Shown: positions 1-7,600 of the stretch, piece after piece
Layout of the letters: every line of letters begins with the position of its first letter
Numbering within the stretch: position 1 is the first letter of the stretch
The notes under the pieces: generated by a model
Database searches by the model: none
Told to the model about the DNA's origin: nothing
What the model saw: only the letters and a program-made list of their open reading frames with translations
NCBI GenBank assembly: GCA_964371035.1
Contig: CAYJLG010000036.1
Location: 1 to 25,139, forward strand
Direction of reading: 5' to 3'
DNA length: 25,139 nucleotides
DNA from: UBA1535 sp964371035
Lineage (GTDB): Bacteria > Bacillota > Clostridia > Tissierellales > Sedimentibacteraceae
Position numbers and translations under genes: made by a program

Positions 1-127
1 GCTCTTTCCAAACCTCATAATGGTCTAATTGAAATGGCATCCATTCCCTAATATTATTTTCATGTGATTCTTTACACGCATTAAAATATTCTTGAAAAAG
101 TTTCTTTTGGGGCTTAAGTATTTCCAT
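1..127 (-). CDS. Probable GNAT-family N-acetyltransferase, N-terminal fragment
   Basis: This is the first 42 codons of a minus-strand gene that leaves the window at its left edge. It begins MEILKPQKKLFQEYF and continues through REWMPFQLDHYEVWKE. The ATG at 127 is preceded by a good ribosome binding site (AAGGAG read on the minus strand, about 6 bases before the ATG). The start resembles small GNAT acetyltransferases of the COG3981 type, which open with a similar 'LKP...K..YFE' segment and an acidic/aromatic stretch, but the acetyl-CoA binding motif lies outside the window. It follows the Crp/Fnr gene on the same strand with an 84 bp gap, so it could be cotranscribed with it. The family assignment is a guess from the N-terminus only. 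Confidence 0.45.
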   Translation of the reverse strand, partial: MEILKPQKKLFQEYFNACKESHENNIREWMPFQLDHYEVWKE

Positions 128-211
128 AACATCACTCCTTATCTCATAAAACAAATGTCAATGACAGATAGATTTTGTACTTTTACGTAGACTTCATTAA
201 AGCTTGTATAC

Positions 212-865
212 TTATAATAGGATAAATTCGTTTTTATTATAATCAATTAGTTCATCTTTTTTCATTTTTGAAAGTTCATTTGATAATGCGCTTCTATCGG
301 CGCACAAAAAACTTGCAAATTCTTCTCGGTTCATGGATATGGAAAAGTGCTTTCTCCCCATACTTTCATAGTGAAGGTATGTTAGTATTTTATCTCTCAA
401 AGCTTTTTTAGATATCACATCTATCCTTCTGTTAAGGTATAAACTTTTATGTGCAATGATATTTAACATATTAGAAATTAATTTTTGATGAAAAATACAG
501 GATGAGCTACAAGTTGAGACGATTTTTCTATAATCAAAAAAAATAACTTTACTTTTTGTAGCAGAAACAATCGACACTGGGCTTCTAACGATTTCGGCAC
601 AGGCAAATACTTCTGCAAAAATATCTCCCTCAAAAATTTCAGCTATAATTATTTCGTTTCCATTGTAATCAGTCTTAATTATTTTCACATAACCTTCAAG
701 TACTGCTCCAACAAAATTTATTCTATCTCCTTCAATTAATATTATTTCGTTTTTAGCATAACTTTTTTCAAAAGTATCAAGACAGGTAAGAATTGAATGA
801 AACTCATTTTCTGAAATATTACTAAAAAGTTTGTTATCTAAAATTTTATTATAATTTTTTTTCAT
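212..865 (-). CDS. Crp/Fnr-family transcriptional regulator
   Basis: A 217-residue one-component regulator. The N-terminal half is a cyclic-nucleotide-binding-like beta-roll (ENEIILIEGDRI-type strands, then GNEIIIAEIFEGDIFAE), followed by a long dimer helix and a C-terminal winged helix-turn-helix (MNREEFASFLCADRSALSNE, recognition helix near DRSALSNELSKM). The ATG at 865 is preferred over the upstream one at 892 because AGAAGG sits 6-7 bases before it; the upstream start would place the operator palindrome inside the coding region. It lacks the N-terminal cysteine set of classical FNR, so a Fe-S sensor of that type is unlikely; HcpR-like heme or NO sensing is possible but not shown. It is divergent from a Fe-S protein gene and has its own promoter overlapped by a palindrome, suggesting autoregulation. 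Confidence 0.88.
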   Translation of the reverse strand: MKKNYNKILDNKLFSNISENEFHSILTCLDTFEKSYAKNEIILIEGDRINFVGAVLEGYVKIIKTDYNGNEIIIAEIFEGDIFAEVFACAEIVRSPVSIVSATKSKVIFFDYRKIVSTCSSSCIFHQKLISNMLNIIAHKSLYLNRRIDVISKKALRDKILTYLHYESMGRKHFSISMNREEFASFLCADRSALSNELSKMKKDELIDYNKNEFILL

Positions 866-879
866 AAATACCTTCTTTT

Positions 880-893
880 GTTGTTTAAACAAC
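880..893. promoter_or_regulatory. Palindromic operator, probable Crp/Fnr binding site
   Basis: GTTGTTTAAACAAC is a perfect 14-bp palindrome in the gap between the divergent Crp/Fnr and Fe-S protein genes. A further half-site-like TGTTGTTT lies at 899-906. The palindrome is just downstream of the minus-strand -10 box (909-914), in the first transcribed bases of the regulator gene, where a bound dimer would block its own transcription. That the neighbouring Crp/Fnr protein binds it is an inference. Confidence 0.55.
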
Positions 894-908
894 GGAAATG
901 TTGTTTTT

Positions 909-938
909 ATTATATTACAATAGCGTTATATTAGTCAA
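909..938 (-). promoter_or_regulatory. Sigma-A promoter of the Crp/Fnr gene
   Basis: Read on the minus strand: TTGACT (938-933), an 18-bp spacer, then TATAAT (914-909). Transcription would start near 902, immediately beside the palindrome at 880-893. The opposite strand has a weaker candidate for the Fe-S gene: TTACAA (915-920), 18 bp, TATAAA (939-944). The two promoters would interleave. Confidence 0.7.
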
Positions 939-970
939 TATAAAAAAATAAAACTTAAGGAGAATGAATA

Positions 971-1636
971 ATGAGTAAGAAAATCATTAAAATTGATGAA
1001 GAAAAATGTGTGGGTTGTGGACTTTGTGCTAATGCATGCAAACAAAGCGCTATTGAGATTATAGACGGAAAAGCGAAAGTAACTCGTGAAGACTATTGTG
1101 ATGGAATTGGAAATTGTCTACCTGTTTGTCCAGTAAATGCAATCAGTTTTTCAGAAAAAAATATTGTAGAAAAAAATGAGAAAGCATTACCTTGTGGTTG
1201 TCCTGGTAGCAACTCAAAAGAATTGAAGCCAAAAGAGCAAGTAGTAGACAATTCAATGAACCAATCTGCTTCTGCGCTTAGACAATGGCCTGTGCAGATA
1301 AAGCTTGTACCTGAAAACGCGCCTTATTTTAAAAATTCGCATCTATTGATTGCCGCAGATTGTACGGCTTATGCTTATGCAAATTTTCACAACGAATTTA
1401 TGAAAAATAAAGTAACTTTAATTGGATGTCCTAAACTTGATGAAGGCGATTATACTGATAAACTTACAAAAATTATTACAAATAATAGTATAAAAAGCGT
1501 TACTGTAGCTCGTATGGAAGTTCCGTGTTGCGGTGGAATAGAAAATGCCACTGTAAATGCACTTAAAGCAAGTGGAAAATTCATACCTTGGCAAATTGTG
1601 ACTATTTCCACAGAAGGTTCAATTTTAGATATTTAG
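971..1636 (+). CDS. Ferredoxin-like 4Fe-4S dicluster protein with Cys-rich C-terminal domain
   Basis: A 221-residue cytoplasmic iron-sulfur protein. Residues 5-60 form a ferredoxin fold. The first cluster motif is complete (CVGCGLCANAC, Cys 13, 16, 19, 23). The second has an unusual spacing (CDGIGNCLPVCP, Cys 43, 49, 53). A CGCPGS motif (75-80) leads into a C-terminal domain of about 120 residues with further conserved-looking cysteines (DCTAYAYA, Cys131; GCPK, Cys153; PCCGG, Cys186-187). Proteins of this build occur in anaerobes near Crp/Fnr regulators and hybrid-cluster protein genes, but their biochemical role is not settled. The ribosome binding site is AAGGAG, 8 bases before the ATG. It is divergent from the Crp/Fnr gene, which is the obvious candidate regulator. 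An electron-transfer or stress-response role is inferred. Confidence 0.82.
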   Translation: MSKKIIKIDEEKCVGCGLCANACKQSAIEIIDGKAKVTREDYCDGIGNCLPVCPVNAISFSEKNIVEKNEKALPCGCPGSNSKELKPKEQVVDNSMNQSASALRQWPVQIKLVPENAPYFKNSHLLIAADCTAYAYANFHNEFMKNKVTLIGCPKLDEGDYTDKLTKIITNNSIKSVTVARMEVPCCGGIENATVNALKASGKFIPWQIVTISTEGSILDI

Positions 1637-1778
1637 CAAATAATAAAAAGAAAAATAAAAGAAAAAATTCTACTTGCTTAGAGTTAGCAAATGCAAGTGT
1701 TCTTAAATCTTTTAATATATTTGTTTGAATGTATAAAAAATGGGTAAATGTATAAAAAAGCGAAGGTGAGGTAGTAAT
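1637..1778 (+). other. Intergenic leader between Fe-S and selenoprotein genes
   Basis: No gene is seen here. An imperfect inverted repeat, ACTTGC (1671-1676) with GCAAGT (1693-1698), and an overlapping TTGCT/AGCAA pair could form a weak hairpin, but no clean T-tract follows it. The downstream part carries the AGGTGAGG ribosome binding site (1764-1771) of the next gene. No convincing promoter was found, so the two genes may be cotranscribed. Confidence 0.35.
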
Positions 1779-2429
1779 GTGTTAAAAGAAAAACTAGAGA
1801 AAATTGCAAATGCTTCTGCATCGAGAACTCCAGATGAAATAAAATTAATTATGGATAATGGCTTAAACAGACTTGTGGAAGGCGAGTATGCAAAAAAAGC
1901 TTTTAATGTAGACGATGAAATTCCTGATTGTGAACTCAAAAACCACAGAGGAGAATCTGTAAGTATGCATCAATTGATGGGCGACAAGCCAGCAATAATT
2001 ACTTTTTATAGAGGAGGCTGGTGACCATTTTGTAATATTGAGCTGGGAGCTTATGAAGAAATAATAAATGAACAAGGAAAAAATGTATTACTTTTTGCAA
2101 TTTCACCTGACATTCCTGATGGTACAGCAAATAAAAAAGATGTCGAAGATCTTCCTTATCATGTTTTGAGTGATACAAATAATAATTTTGCAAAAAAATT
2201 AAATTTAGCATTTGAATTAGAAGAAGAATTAGTAAAATTATATCAAAGCTTTAAAATTGATTTAGAAAAATCACAAGGCAATAATGAAAACGTGTTGCCT
2301 ATACCTGCTACTTATGTCATTGACAAAGATAAAAAGATTGTGTCTGCATGGGTAGATGTTGACTATAAAAAAAGAGCAGAGCCTGACGATGTAATAAATG
2401 AGTACAATAAATTAATTGCTAGCTTATAA
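1779..2429 (+). CDS. Peroxiredoxin-like (AhpC/TSA family) selenoprotein; UGA at 2022-2024 read as Sec
   Basis: A single 216-residue thioredoxin-fold protein interrupted only by an in-frame TGA at codon 82. Residues 76-85 read FYRGGW-U-PFC, matching the FYRGGWCPYC active site of AhpC/TSA peroxiredoxin-like proteins with Sec in place of the first Cys. The homologous sequence runs on in the same frame without a break: VLLFAISPD, then YHVLSDTNN, then IPATYVIDKDKKIVSAWVD, ending YKKRAEPDDV. These are the expected thioredoxin-fold strands and the RAEP tail of the family. The start is GTG at 1779, 7 bases after AGGTGAGG. A hairpin suited to be a bacterial SECIS lies just after the TGA. Expected role: thiol-dependent peroxide or disulfide chemistry with a UxxC redox centre. 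Gene callers that stop at TGA would report two fragments (1779-2024 and one starting near 2166). Production needs SelA, SelB, SelC and SelD, which are not in the window. Confidence 0.88.
2039..2053 (+). promoter_or_regulatory. Candidate bacterial SECIS hairpin
   Basis: TGAGCT-GGG-AGCTTA can form a 6-bp stem (one G-U pair) with a GGG apical loop. The loop starts 20 bases after the UGA, within the 16-37 base window usual for bacterial SECIS elements, whose loops carry conserved G residues. It lies inside the coding sequence, as bacterial SECIS elements do. Confidence 0.6.
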
Positions 2430-2467
2430 ATAATTACAATAAATACTTTGAATTAATATATAAATAA

Positions 2468-2518
2468 AAAATAGCCTTCAGTATATTCAATAAATTGAAA
2501 TACCGAAGGTTATTTTTG
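2468..2518. terminator. Bidirectional rho-independent terminator
   Basis: AATAGCCTTC pairs with GAAGGTTATT (one G-U), and the stem is extended after an A/C mismatch by GTAT/ATAC and TTCAA/TTGAA around a TAAA loop. An A-run on the left and TATTTTT on the right make it usable from both strands. It lies between the convergent selenoprotein and flavoprotein genes. Confidence 0.85.
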
Positions 2519-2528
2519 GCTTTAATAA

Positions 2529-3626
2529 TCAACTATTATATTCTTCTTTCAATGTTTTAATTAAATCTTCGACAGGTACTATTTTATCTACCATATGCGC
2601 ATTTTCTCCACAAAATACAAAACCATTACCTAGATTTCCTTTGCAAGCATTAGCCAAAGCAACAGATATACAATAAGGGCTTTCTTTTTCTTTACAAGTA
2701 CTTAGACAATGAAAAGGACAAGATTTTGGCTTTTTGAGACCTAATTTTGCTTTTTTAAGAAAATCATTATTTATGGCTCTTCCTGGTAGGCCGACAGGAC
2801 TTTTAATTATAGTGATATCTTCTTTTTTGCAATTTACATAGGCTTCTTTAAATGCTATGTCTGCATCACACTCTTCAGTCGCAACAAATCTTGTTCCTAT
2901 TTGTACTGCTGATGCGCCTTTGTCTAATATATTTTTAATATCTTTTCCAGTAAATAGCCCTCCACCTGCGACTAACGGAATTTTACAAGAATATTTTTCT
3001 TCCAATTCTTTTAAAGTTTCACAACAGCTAATTACTAAATTTTCTAACGAAAATTCTTCTTTATATATATCCTCTTCTTTGAATCCTAAGTGCCCTCCTG
3101 CCATAGGACCTTCTAAAACAAAGGCATCAGGTGGATAATTATATTTGCTAATCCAGTGCTTAGTTAATACGTTTATAGCCTTTGCAGATGATATAATAGG
3201 TACAAGTTTTGTTTTTATTGGATTTTGATTTTTATCTACATGTTGTTCTGACTTAGCCTTAGCTAGTATTTCAGGTAGTTTTAAAGGTAATCCTGCTCCA
3301 GCAAAAATTATATCTATCCCTGAAGTTATAGAAGTATACACTAGGTTTTCGAAATTTTTAAGTGCAACCATGATATTTACACCTAAAACTCCACTTGTTT
3401 CTTTTCTTGCTCGTACTATTTCATCTTTTAGAGCTATGCAGTCAACTTGGAAATCTTTAGCGTTATACTTTGAATTTAAAAGCCATAGCCCTGCAGCAGA
3501 TATTACTCCTATGCCACCTTGTTTTGCAACAGCCGCAGCCAATGATGCTCCAGATATTCCTACTCCCATACCACCCTGAACTATTGGGAGTTTTATCTTT
3601 AAATCTTTTATAAAAAAGCTATTCAT
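2529..3626 (-). CDS. NAD(P)H-dependent flavin oxidoreductase, nitronate monooxygenase/FabK-like family
   Basis: A 365-residue FMN-binding TIM-barrel protein. The N-terminus has LPIVQGGMGVGISGASLAAA, the family FMN/active-site loop. Further family motifs are GVLGVNIMVAL, GAGLP, DAFVLEGPMAGGHLG with the usual active-site histidine, VAGGGLFTG and AVQIGTRFVATEE (FMN phosphate binding). A C-terminal extension is cysteine-rich (CPFHCLSTC, then CISVALANAC, then FVFCGENA). The family includes nitronate monooxygenases and FabK-type enoyl-ACP reductases; about 365 residues with the Cys-rich tail fits the larger clostridial nitronate-monooxygenase type better than FabK (about 320). The substrate is not determined. 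The ATG at 3626 is chosen because AGGAG lies 7 bases before it; the in-frame ATG at 3644 has no such site. It has its own strong promoter overlapped by a palindrome, so it is probably repressor-controlled. Confidence 0.85.
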   Translation of the reverse strand: MNSFFIKDLKIKLPIVQGGMGVGISGASLAAAVAKQGGIGVISAAGLWLLNSKYNAKDFQVDCIALKDEIVRARKETSGVLGVNIMVALKNFENLVYTSITSGIDIIFAGAGLPLKLPEILAKAKSEQHVDKNQNPIKTKLVPIISSAKAINVLTKHWISKYNYPPDAFVLEGPMAGGHLGFKEEDIYKEEFSLENLVISCCETLKELEEKYSCKIPLVAGGGLFTGKDIKNILDKGASAVQIGTRFVATEECDADIAFKEAYVNCKKEDITIIKSPVGLPGRAINNDFLKKAKLGLKKPKSCPFHCLSTCKEKESPYCISVALANACKGNLGNGFVFCGENAHMVDKIVPVEDLIKTLKEEYNS

Positions 3627-3698
3627 ATCTTTCTCCTGTTTCATTTATTTGTCGGTATCATCTAATGTTCTGTAAAAAAATATTAACTACTTTTTCAC

Positions 3699-3723
3699 AT
3701 AATTAGTTTGACAAACTAATTAT
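3699..3723. promoter_or_regulatory. 25-bp perfect palindromic operator
   Basis: Two 12-base arms (ATAATTAGTTTG and its exact complement) surround a single central base at 3711. The palindrome overlaps the -10 box (3719-3724) and the predicted start site of the flavoprotein gene promoter. This is the classic placement of a repressor operator. The inner TTAGTTTG half-site resembles MarR-family sites (streptococcal FabT also recognises TTTGA/TCAAA arms); the cognate regulator is not in the window. Confidence 0.75.
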
Positions 3724-3747
3724 ATATGTGTGTTTTAAATTTGTCAA
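3719..3747 (-). promoter_or_regulatory. Consensus sigma-A promoter of the flavin oxidoreductase gene
   Basis: Read on the minus strand: TTGACA (3747-3742), exactly 17 bp, then TATAAT (3724-3719). Both boxes match the consensus in full, so strong basal transcription is expected unless it is repressed. The start site would be near 3712, at the centre of the palindrome. Confidence 0.85.
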
Positions 3748-3855
3748 GAGAATGTTATCGAAAATGATTGAATATTGCACTTCTGGTTTCGCTAAATATG
3801 GATTTTCTCAAATTGATGGTAAAAAATACTATCGTTTTTCTATATATGCATATAA

Positions 3856-4446
3856 TTATTTCGTGATATACCCTTTTTCTACACTGTCATTTATTACAAA
3901 ATCAATATATTCTGATAGTTCAGGTATGGCTGTTTTGACAGGAGATATGCGTTCATATACTTTATTTATGCTGACGTTATGTTTTGCCCAAGTATGTCCA
4001 TCAGTATGAAAATTACTAATAAAAGGTTGCAATCTATCTATTGCTGATGCGTATAAAGCGTCTGGTGTGAGCATTTCATCAAATTCTTCCCAGATATTTC
4101 GAAAATCAGCAGCTTGTTCTGCTGGTAGCAATGAAAATAATTTATCAGCAGCTTCTTTCTCCCGAAGCTCTTTACTTTCGTTGCCAGTTACATCAAACGC
4201 AAATGTATCTCCAGCATAGATTTCTACCAAATCGTGTATTAAAGCCATTTTGATTACTCTGTCAATATTCACATTCTTAATCTCACAATGCTCATATAAA
4301 GTTAGAGCCATGAGTGCAAAATGCCATGAATGTTCAGCATCTGTCTCTTGCCTTGATTTATCAATAAGAAGTGTTTGTCTCATAATATTTTTCATTTTAT
4401 CAACTTCAGTTAAAAAATCGAGTTGTTGTTTTAATCTAGTATTCAT
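3856..4446 (-). CDS. HD-domain phosphohydrolase, YfbR-like (5'-deoxynucleotidase type)
   Basis: A 196-residue HD-superfamily metal-dependent phosphohydrolase covering the whole usual length of the YfbR/COG1896 group. Metal-binding features are visible: TDAEHSWHFALMAL (first His, 39), MALIHDLVEIYAGDTF (His71-Asp72, the HD pair, with the family's D-L-x-E-I-Y-x-G-D sequence), and a later helix with ASAIDRLQPF supplying the distal Asp. The E. coli family member hydrolyses deoxynucleoside 5'-monophosphates; the substrate here is inferred only from that family. The ATG at 4446 has GGAGG 5 bases upstream. It is transcribed in the same direction as the flavoprotein gene, but that gene has its own promoter downstream of this one, so they are probably independent. 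Confidence 0.85.
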   Translation of the reverse strand: MNTRLKQQLDFLTEVDKMKNIMRQTLLIDKSRQETDAEHSWHFALMALTLYEHCEIKNVNIDRVIKMALIHDLVEIYAGDTFAFDVTGNESKELREKEAADKLFSLLPAEQAADFRNIWEEFDEMLTPDALYASAIDRLQPFISNFHTDGHTWAKHNVSINKVYERISPVKTAIPELSEYIDFVINDSVEKGYITK

Positions 4447-4546
4447 GTAGCCTCCAAGCTTAGTATTGAAATAATAATTTTTTAACTATATTATACCACT
4501 AAAGTATTGAAAAGATAGTGGGAAATTAAAAAAAGTTACATTTTAC

Positions 4547-4575
4547 TTGTAGTTATACAAAAAATATGATAAAAT
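4547..4575 (+). promoter_or_regulatory. Candidate promoter of the c-di-GMP gene
   Basis: TTGTAG (4547-4552), 17 bp, TAAAAT (4570-4575). The start would be near 4582, giving a leader of about 47 bases before the ATG at 4629. Each box has one or two mismatches. Confidence 0.5.
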
Positions 4576-4628
4576 ATTCATAAATATTCATAATCGGTAG
4601 CATGAAGTTTAAGAGGAGGATTGAGGGT

Positions 4629-7600
4629 ATGAAATATTCGCTAAATAACGCAAATGACAATAGTTCTTTTGATTTGCTAACAAATTGTTATAATAAAATA
4701 CATTTAGAAGAAGTGATAACTAACAGATTGAGTAATTGCTTGCATTCTAGTGCATTATTACATATCGATATAACTGAATTTAAACTTTTCAATGAGAGAA
4801 AAGGATATTTTTATGGAGATGAAATGTTAAAGCAATTGTCAAATCGTATTAAAACGTGGGGACTTGATACAGATATTGTAGGCAGAATTGGCGCAGATGA
4901 ATTTGTTTTGTTTACGTGTGAAGCGGAAAATAGACACGATTTTGAAGCTCGCCTTGATGTTTTAATAAAACAGTTAAATGACACCTACAATATTTTTGGC
5001 GATAATGTTAAAATTTGTGTAAATGTAGGCGTTTCAATGTGTCATAAAAACAATCTGGATTATGAAAAATGTATGCTGTTAGCTAGCAAAGCGTTAGCGA
5101 TAGCAAAATTATCTCCAAAAGGTAAGTGGTTGTTTTATGACGAGTCATATGAATCTAAAGGTTATTATGAGAAATTATTACAAGAAAAAATTAAGAAATC
5201 AGAAAAAATATCAGGTTTAAACTTAGATCATGAATTAGTTTCATCAGTTATCAATTTACTGCATGAGAGAAGTAATGATAAGGAAGCCATAAATTCAGCG
5301 CTTAGATATATCGGACAAAAGTATAAAGCGAGTAGATGCTTTATTATAGAAACTTTTGATGGTGGAGATACGTATTGTTTTACACATGAGTGGTGTAGGA
5401 GAAATATTGAATCTCATTTAAATACAATAGGTGTGATGCACAATGATTTATTAATAAATATTTTTGACAATGCTTTGGATAATGGCATGCATATTTGTGA
5501 AAATGTCGATGAATATAATTTTAAAGATGAATTTTTAGATATATTTAAAAATAAAAGAACCATATCTTTTTTATGTTCTCAAATTAAAAAAGAAGATGCT
5601 GTTACTTTTTTTATCGGTGTCGAAGATTGTGAAAAAACACGTAATTGGTCAAGTTTAGAAATTAATACTCTATACTTCATGGCTAAAATATTTTATATTA
5701 TTATGCAAGAAAAACAACTGAATGAAGAAGTTAAGTCGTTGAGTAAACATAGTCAAATTTCTGCATTTATTGGTGATAATACAGACAATGTGATTTTGAT
5801 AGTTGATCCTGAAACTTATGATATTTTGCATATGAACAAAAAATCTATTGAGATGCATGGAAATCCAAGTGAAGCAGAGTGGCGAGAAAAGAAATGCTAC
5901 GAGTTGTTACACAATTTTAGCAAGCCTTGTGCTTTTTGCCCAAACCATCTTCTTACGGAGAATGAATTTTATGAATGGAAATATTTTAATCCTAGATTTA
6001 ACAGAACTTATATACATAAAGATAAGTTTGTATCTATTGATAATAAATTAGTAAAATTGCAAGTAGCAACTGATATAACCATATTAGAATCACTTGAAAC
6101 AGAATTGCAAAGCAAGTTTGAAGTTCAAAGTTTGTTGCTTGATTGTATTAAAATGCTACATACTCAAGATGTACCAGACGTTTCTATAGAGAAAATTTTA
6201 AGTATTGTATGTAATTACTTTGAAGCGACTAGAGGTGGTATTATTCAATCTGCTAGAAATAGCTCTTTTGTAAACAACACTCATGAATGGGTAGACCAAC
6301 ATACAAAATCTAAAATACATATGTTGCAAAATATTCCTATAGATGTTATACAACCATATTTTGATAAATTTGGAATGGAAGGCGCAAAATACACGCCTGA
6401 TGTTGAAGAATCATTTAATCGTGATGAAAAATTAAAAGCATTATTTTATAATCAGGGCATAACTAGTATTATGAGTGCTCCTATCGTTAATGCAAGCAAT
6501 ACTTTTATTGGTTTGCTCTGTGTTGAAAATCCTAAGAAAAATTTAGACAAACATTGGTTGTTAGGTTCTCTTTCTATGTTTGTATCTGACTTTCTGGAAA
6601 AAAGTAATTTGGTAGATACATTAAATCGTTTAAGCTATTATGATACGCTTACAGGAGTAAAAAATAGACACAGTTATAGAAAAGCGCTTAAAGAAATAGG
6701 CGAAAGCAAATTAGAATCACTAGGCGTAGCATATATAGACGTTTCAGATCTTTCTGGTATCATTGAAGAAAAAGGTACTAGGTATGCTGATGAGATAATA
6801 AAAAGAATGTCGTTTGTTCTTTCAGAAGTATTTGAAGACAATATTTATCATATCGGAAGAGATGAATTTGTTGTGTTAGAAAAAAATATAGAAGAAGCAG
6901 TTTTTGAAGGTAAAATTAGTATTCTTAAAGATGCGATTTTTGAGGAACCTGAATTAAATGCATCGATTGGGTTTACGTGGAACACAGATTTTGAATCTGA
7001 AAACAATGAAGAACATGGATCATACAATACTGTTAGAGATAGTAGAAATTATACAGCAATGCTAAGTAAAAATCTTGACAACGAAATAAAAAGCAATAAA
7101 TTTGAAGTGTTTTTACAACCTCAGTTTAATTTGGTAACAAAAAAACTAGAAGGCGCTGAAGCATTAATTAGAAGATTTGATGCCAGCGGAAATTTACAAT
7201 CACCTGCATCGTTTGTTCCTTTTTATGAAAAAGAAGGTATGATGTCGAAGCTTGATTTTTATGTGTTTGAAACGATGTGCAAGCTGTTAAGTGATTGGGA
7301 AAAAAGGAAGATAGGTTCAAATGTTAAAATATCTGTCAACTGTTCAAGAACTACTATTATGGAAAAAGATATAGTTGCTAAACTATCTAAATTGTGCAGT
7401 AATTATAAAGTGAGTAAAGATAAGATTATAGTTGAGATTACAGAAACTATCAATCAATCAGACGATAAGGTTTTTTCATATATTGTATCGTCATTAAAAA
7501 ATTCAGGATTTAGTGTATCACTCGATGATTTTGGAAGTGGGTATTCAAACTTATCTTCACTAAAAATTTCAGATTTTGATGAAATAAAAATCGATATGGG

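Noticed and set aside
1671..1698. Hairpin after the Fe-S gene as a terminator.
   Set aside because: The stem is short, with competing pairings, and no clean T-run follows, so it was not called.
1779..2429. Reading the region as a frameshifted or nonsense pseudogene, or as two small genes.
   Set aside because: The frame is the same before and after the TGA, the intervening codons are conserved in type, and the TGA replaces exactly the active-site Cys; Sec is the simpler explanation.
3843..3854. 12-bp TATATGCATATA palindrome near the end of the HD gene.
   Set aside because: A short AT-alternating palindrome is expected by chance in DNA this A+T-rich, and it has no promoter context.
3728..4009. 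Plus-strand open frame of 93 codons.
   Set aside because: It overlaps the 3' part of the HD-domain gene and the promoter/operator of the flavoprotein gene, and has no ribosome binding site or recognisable protein features.
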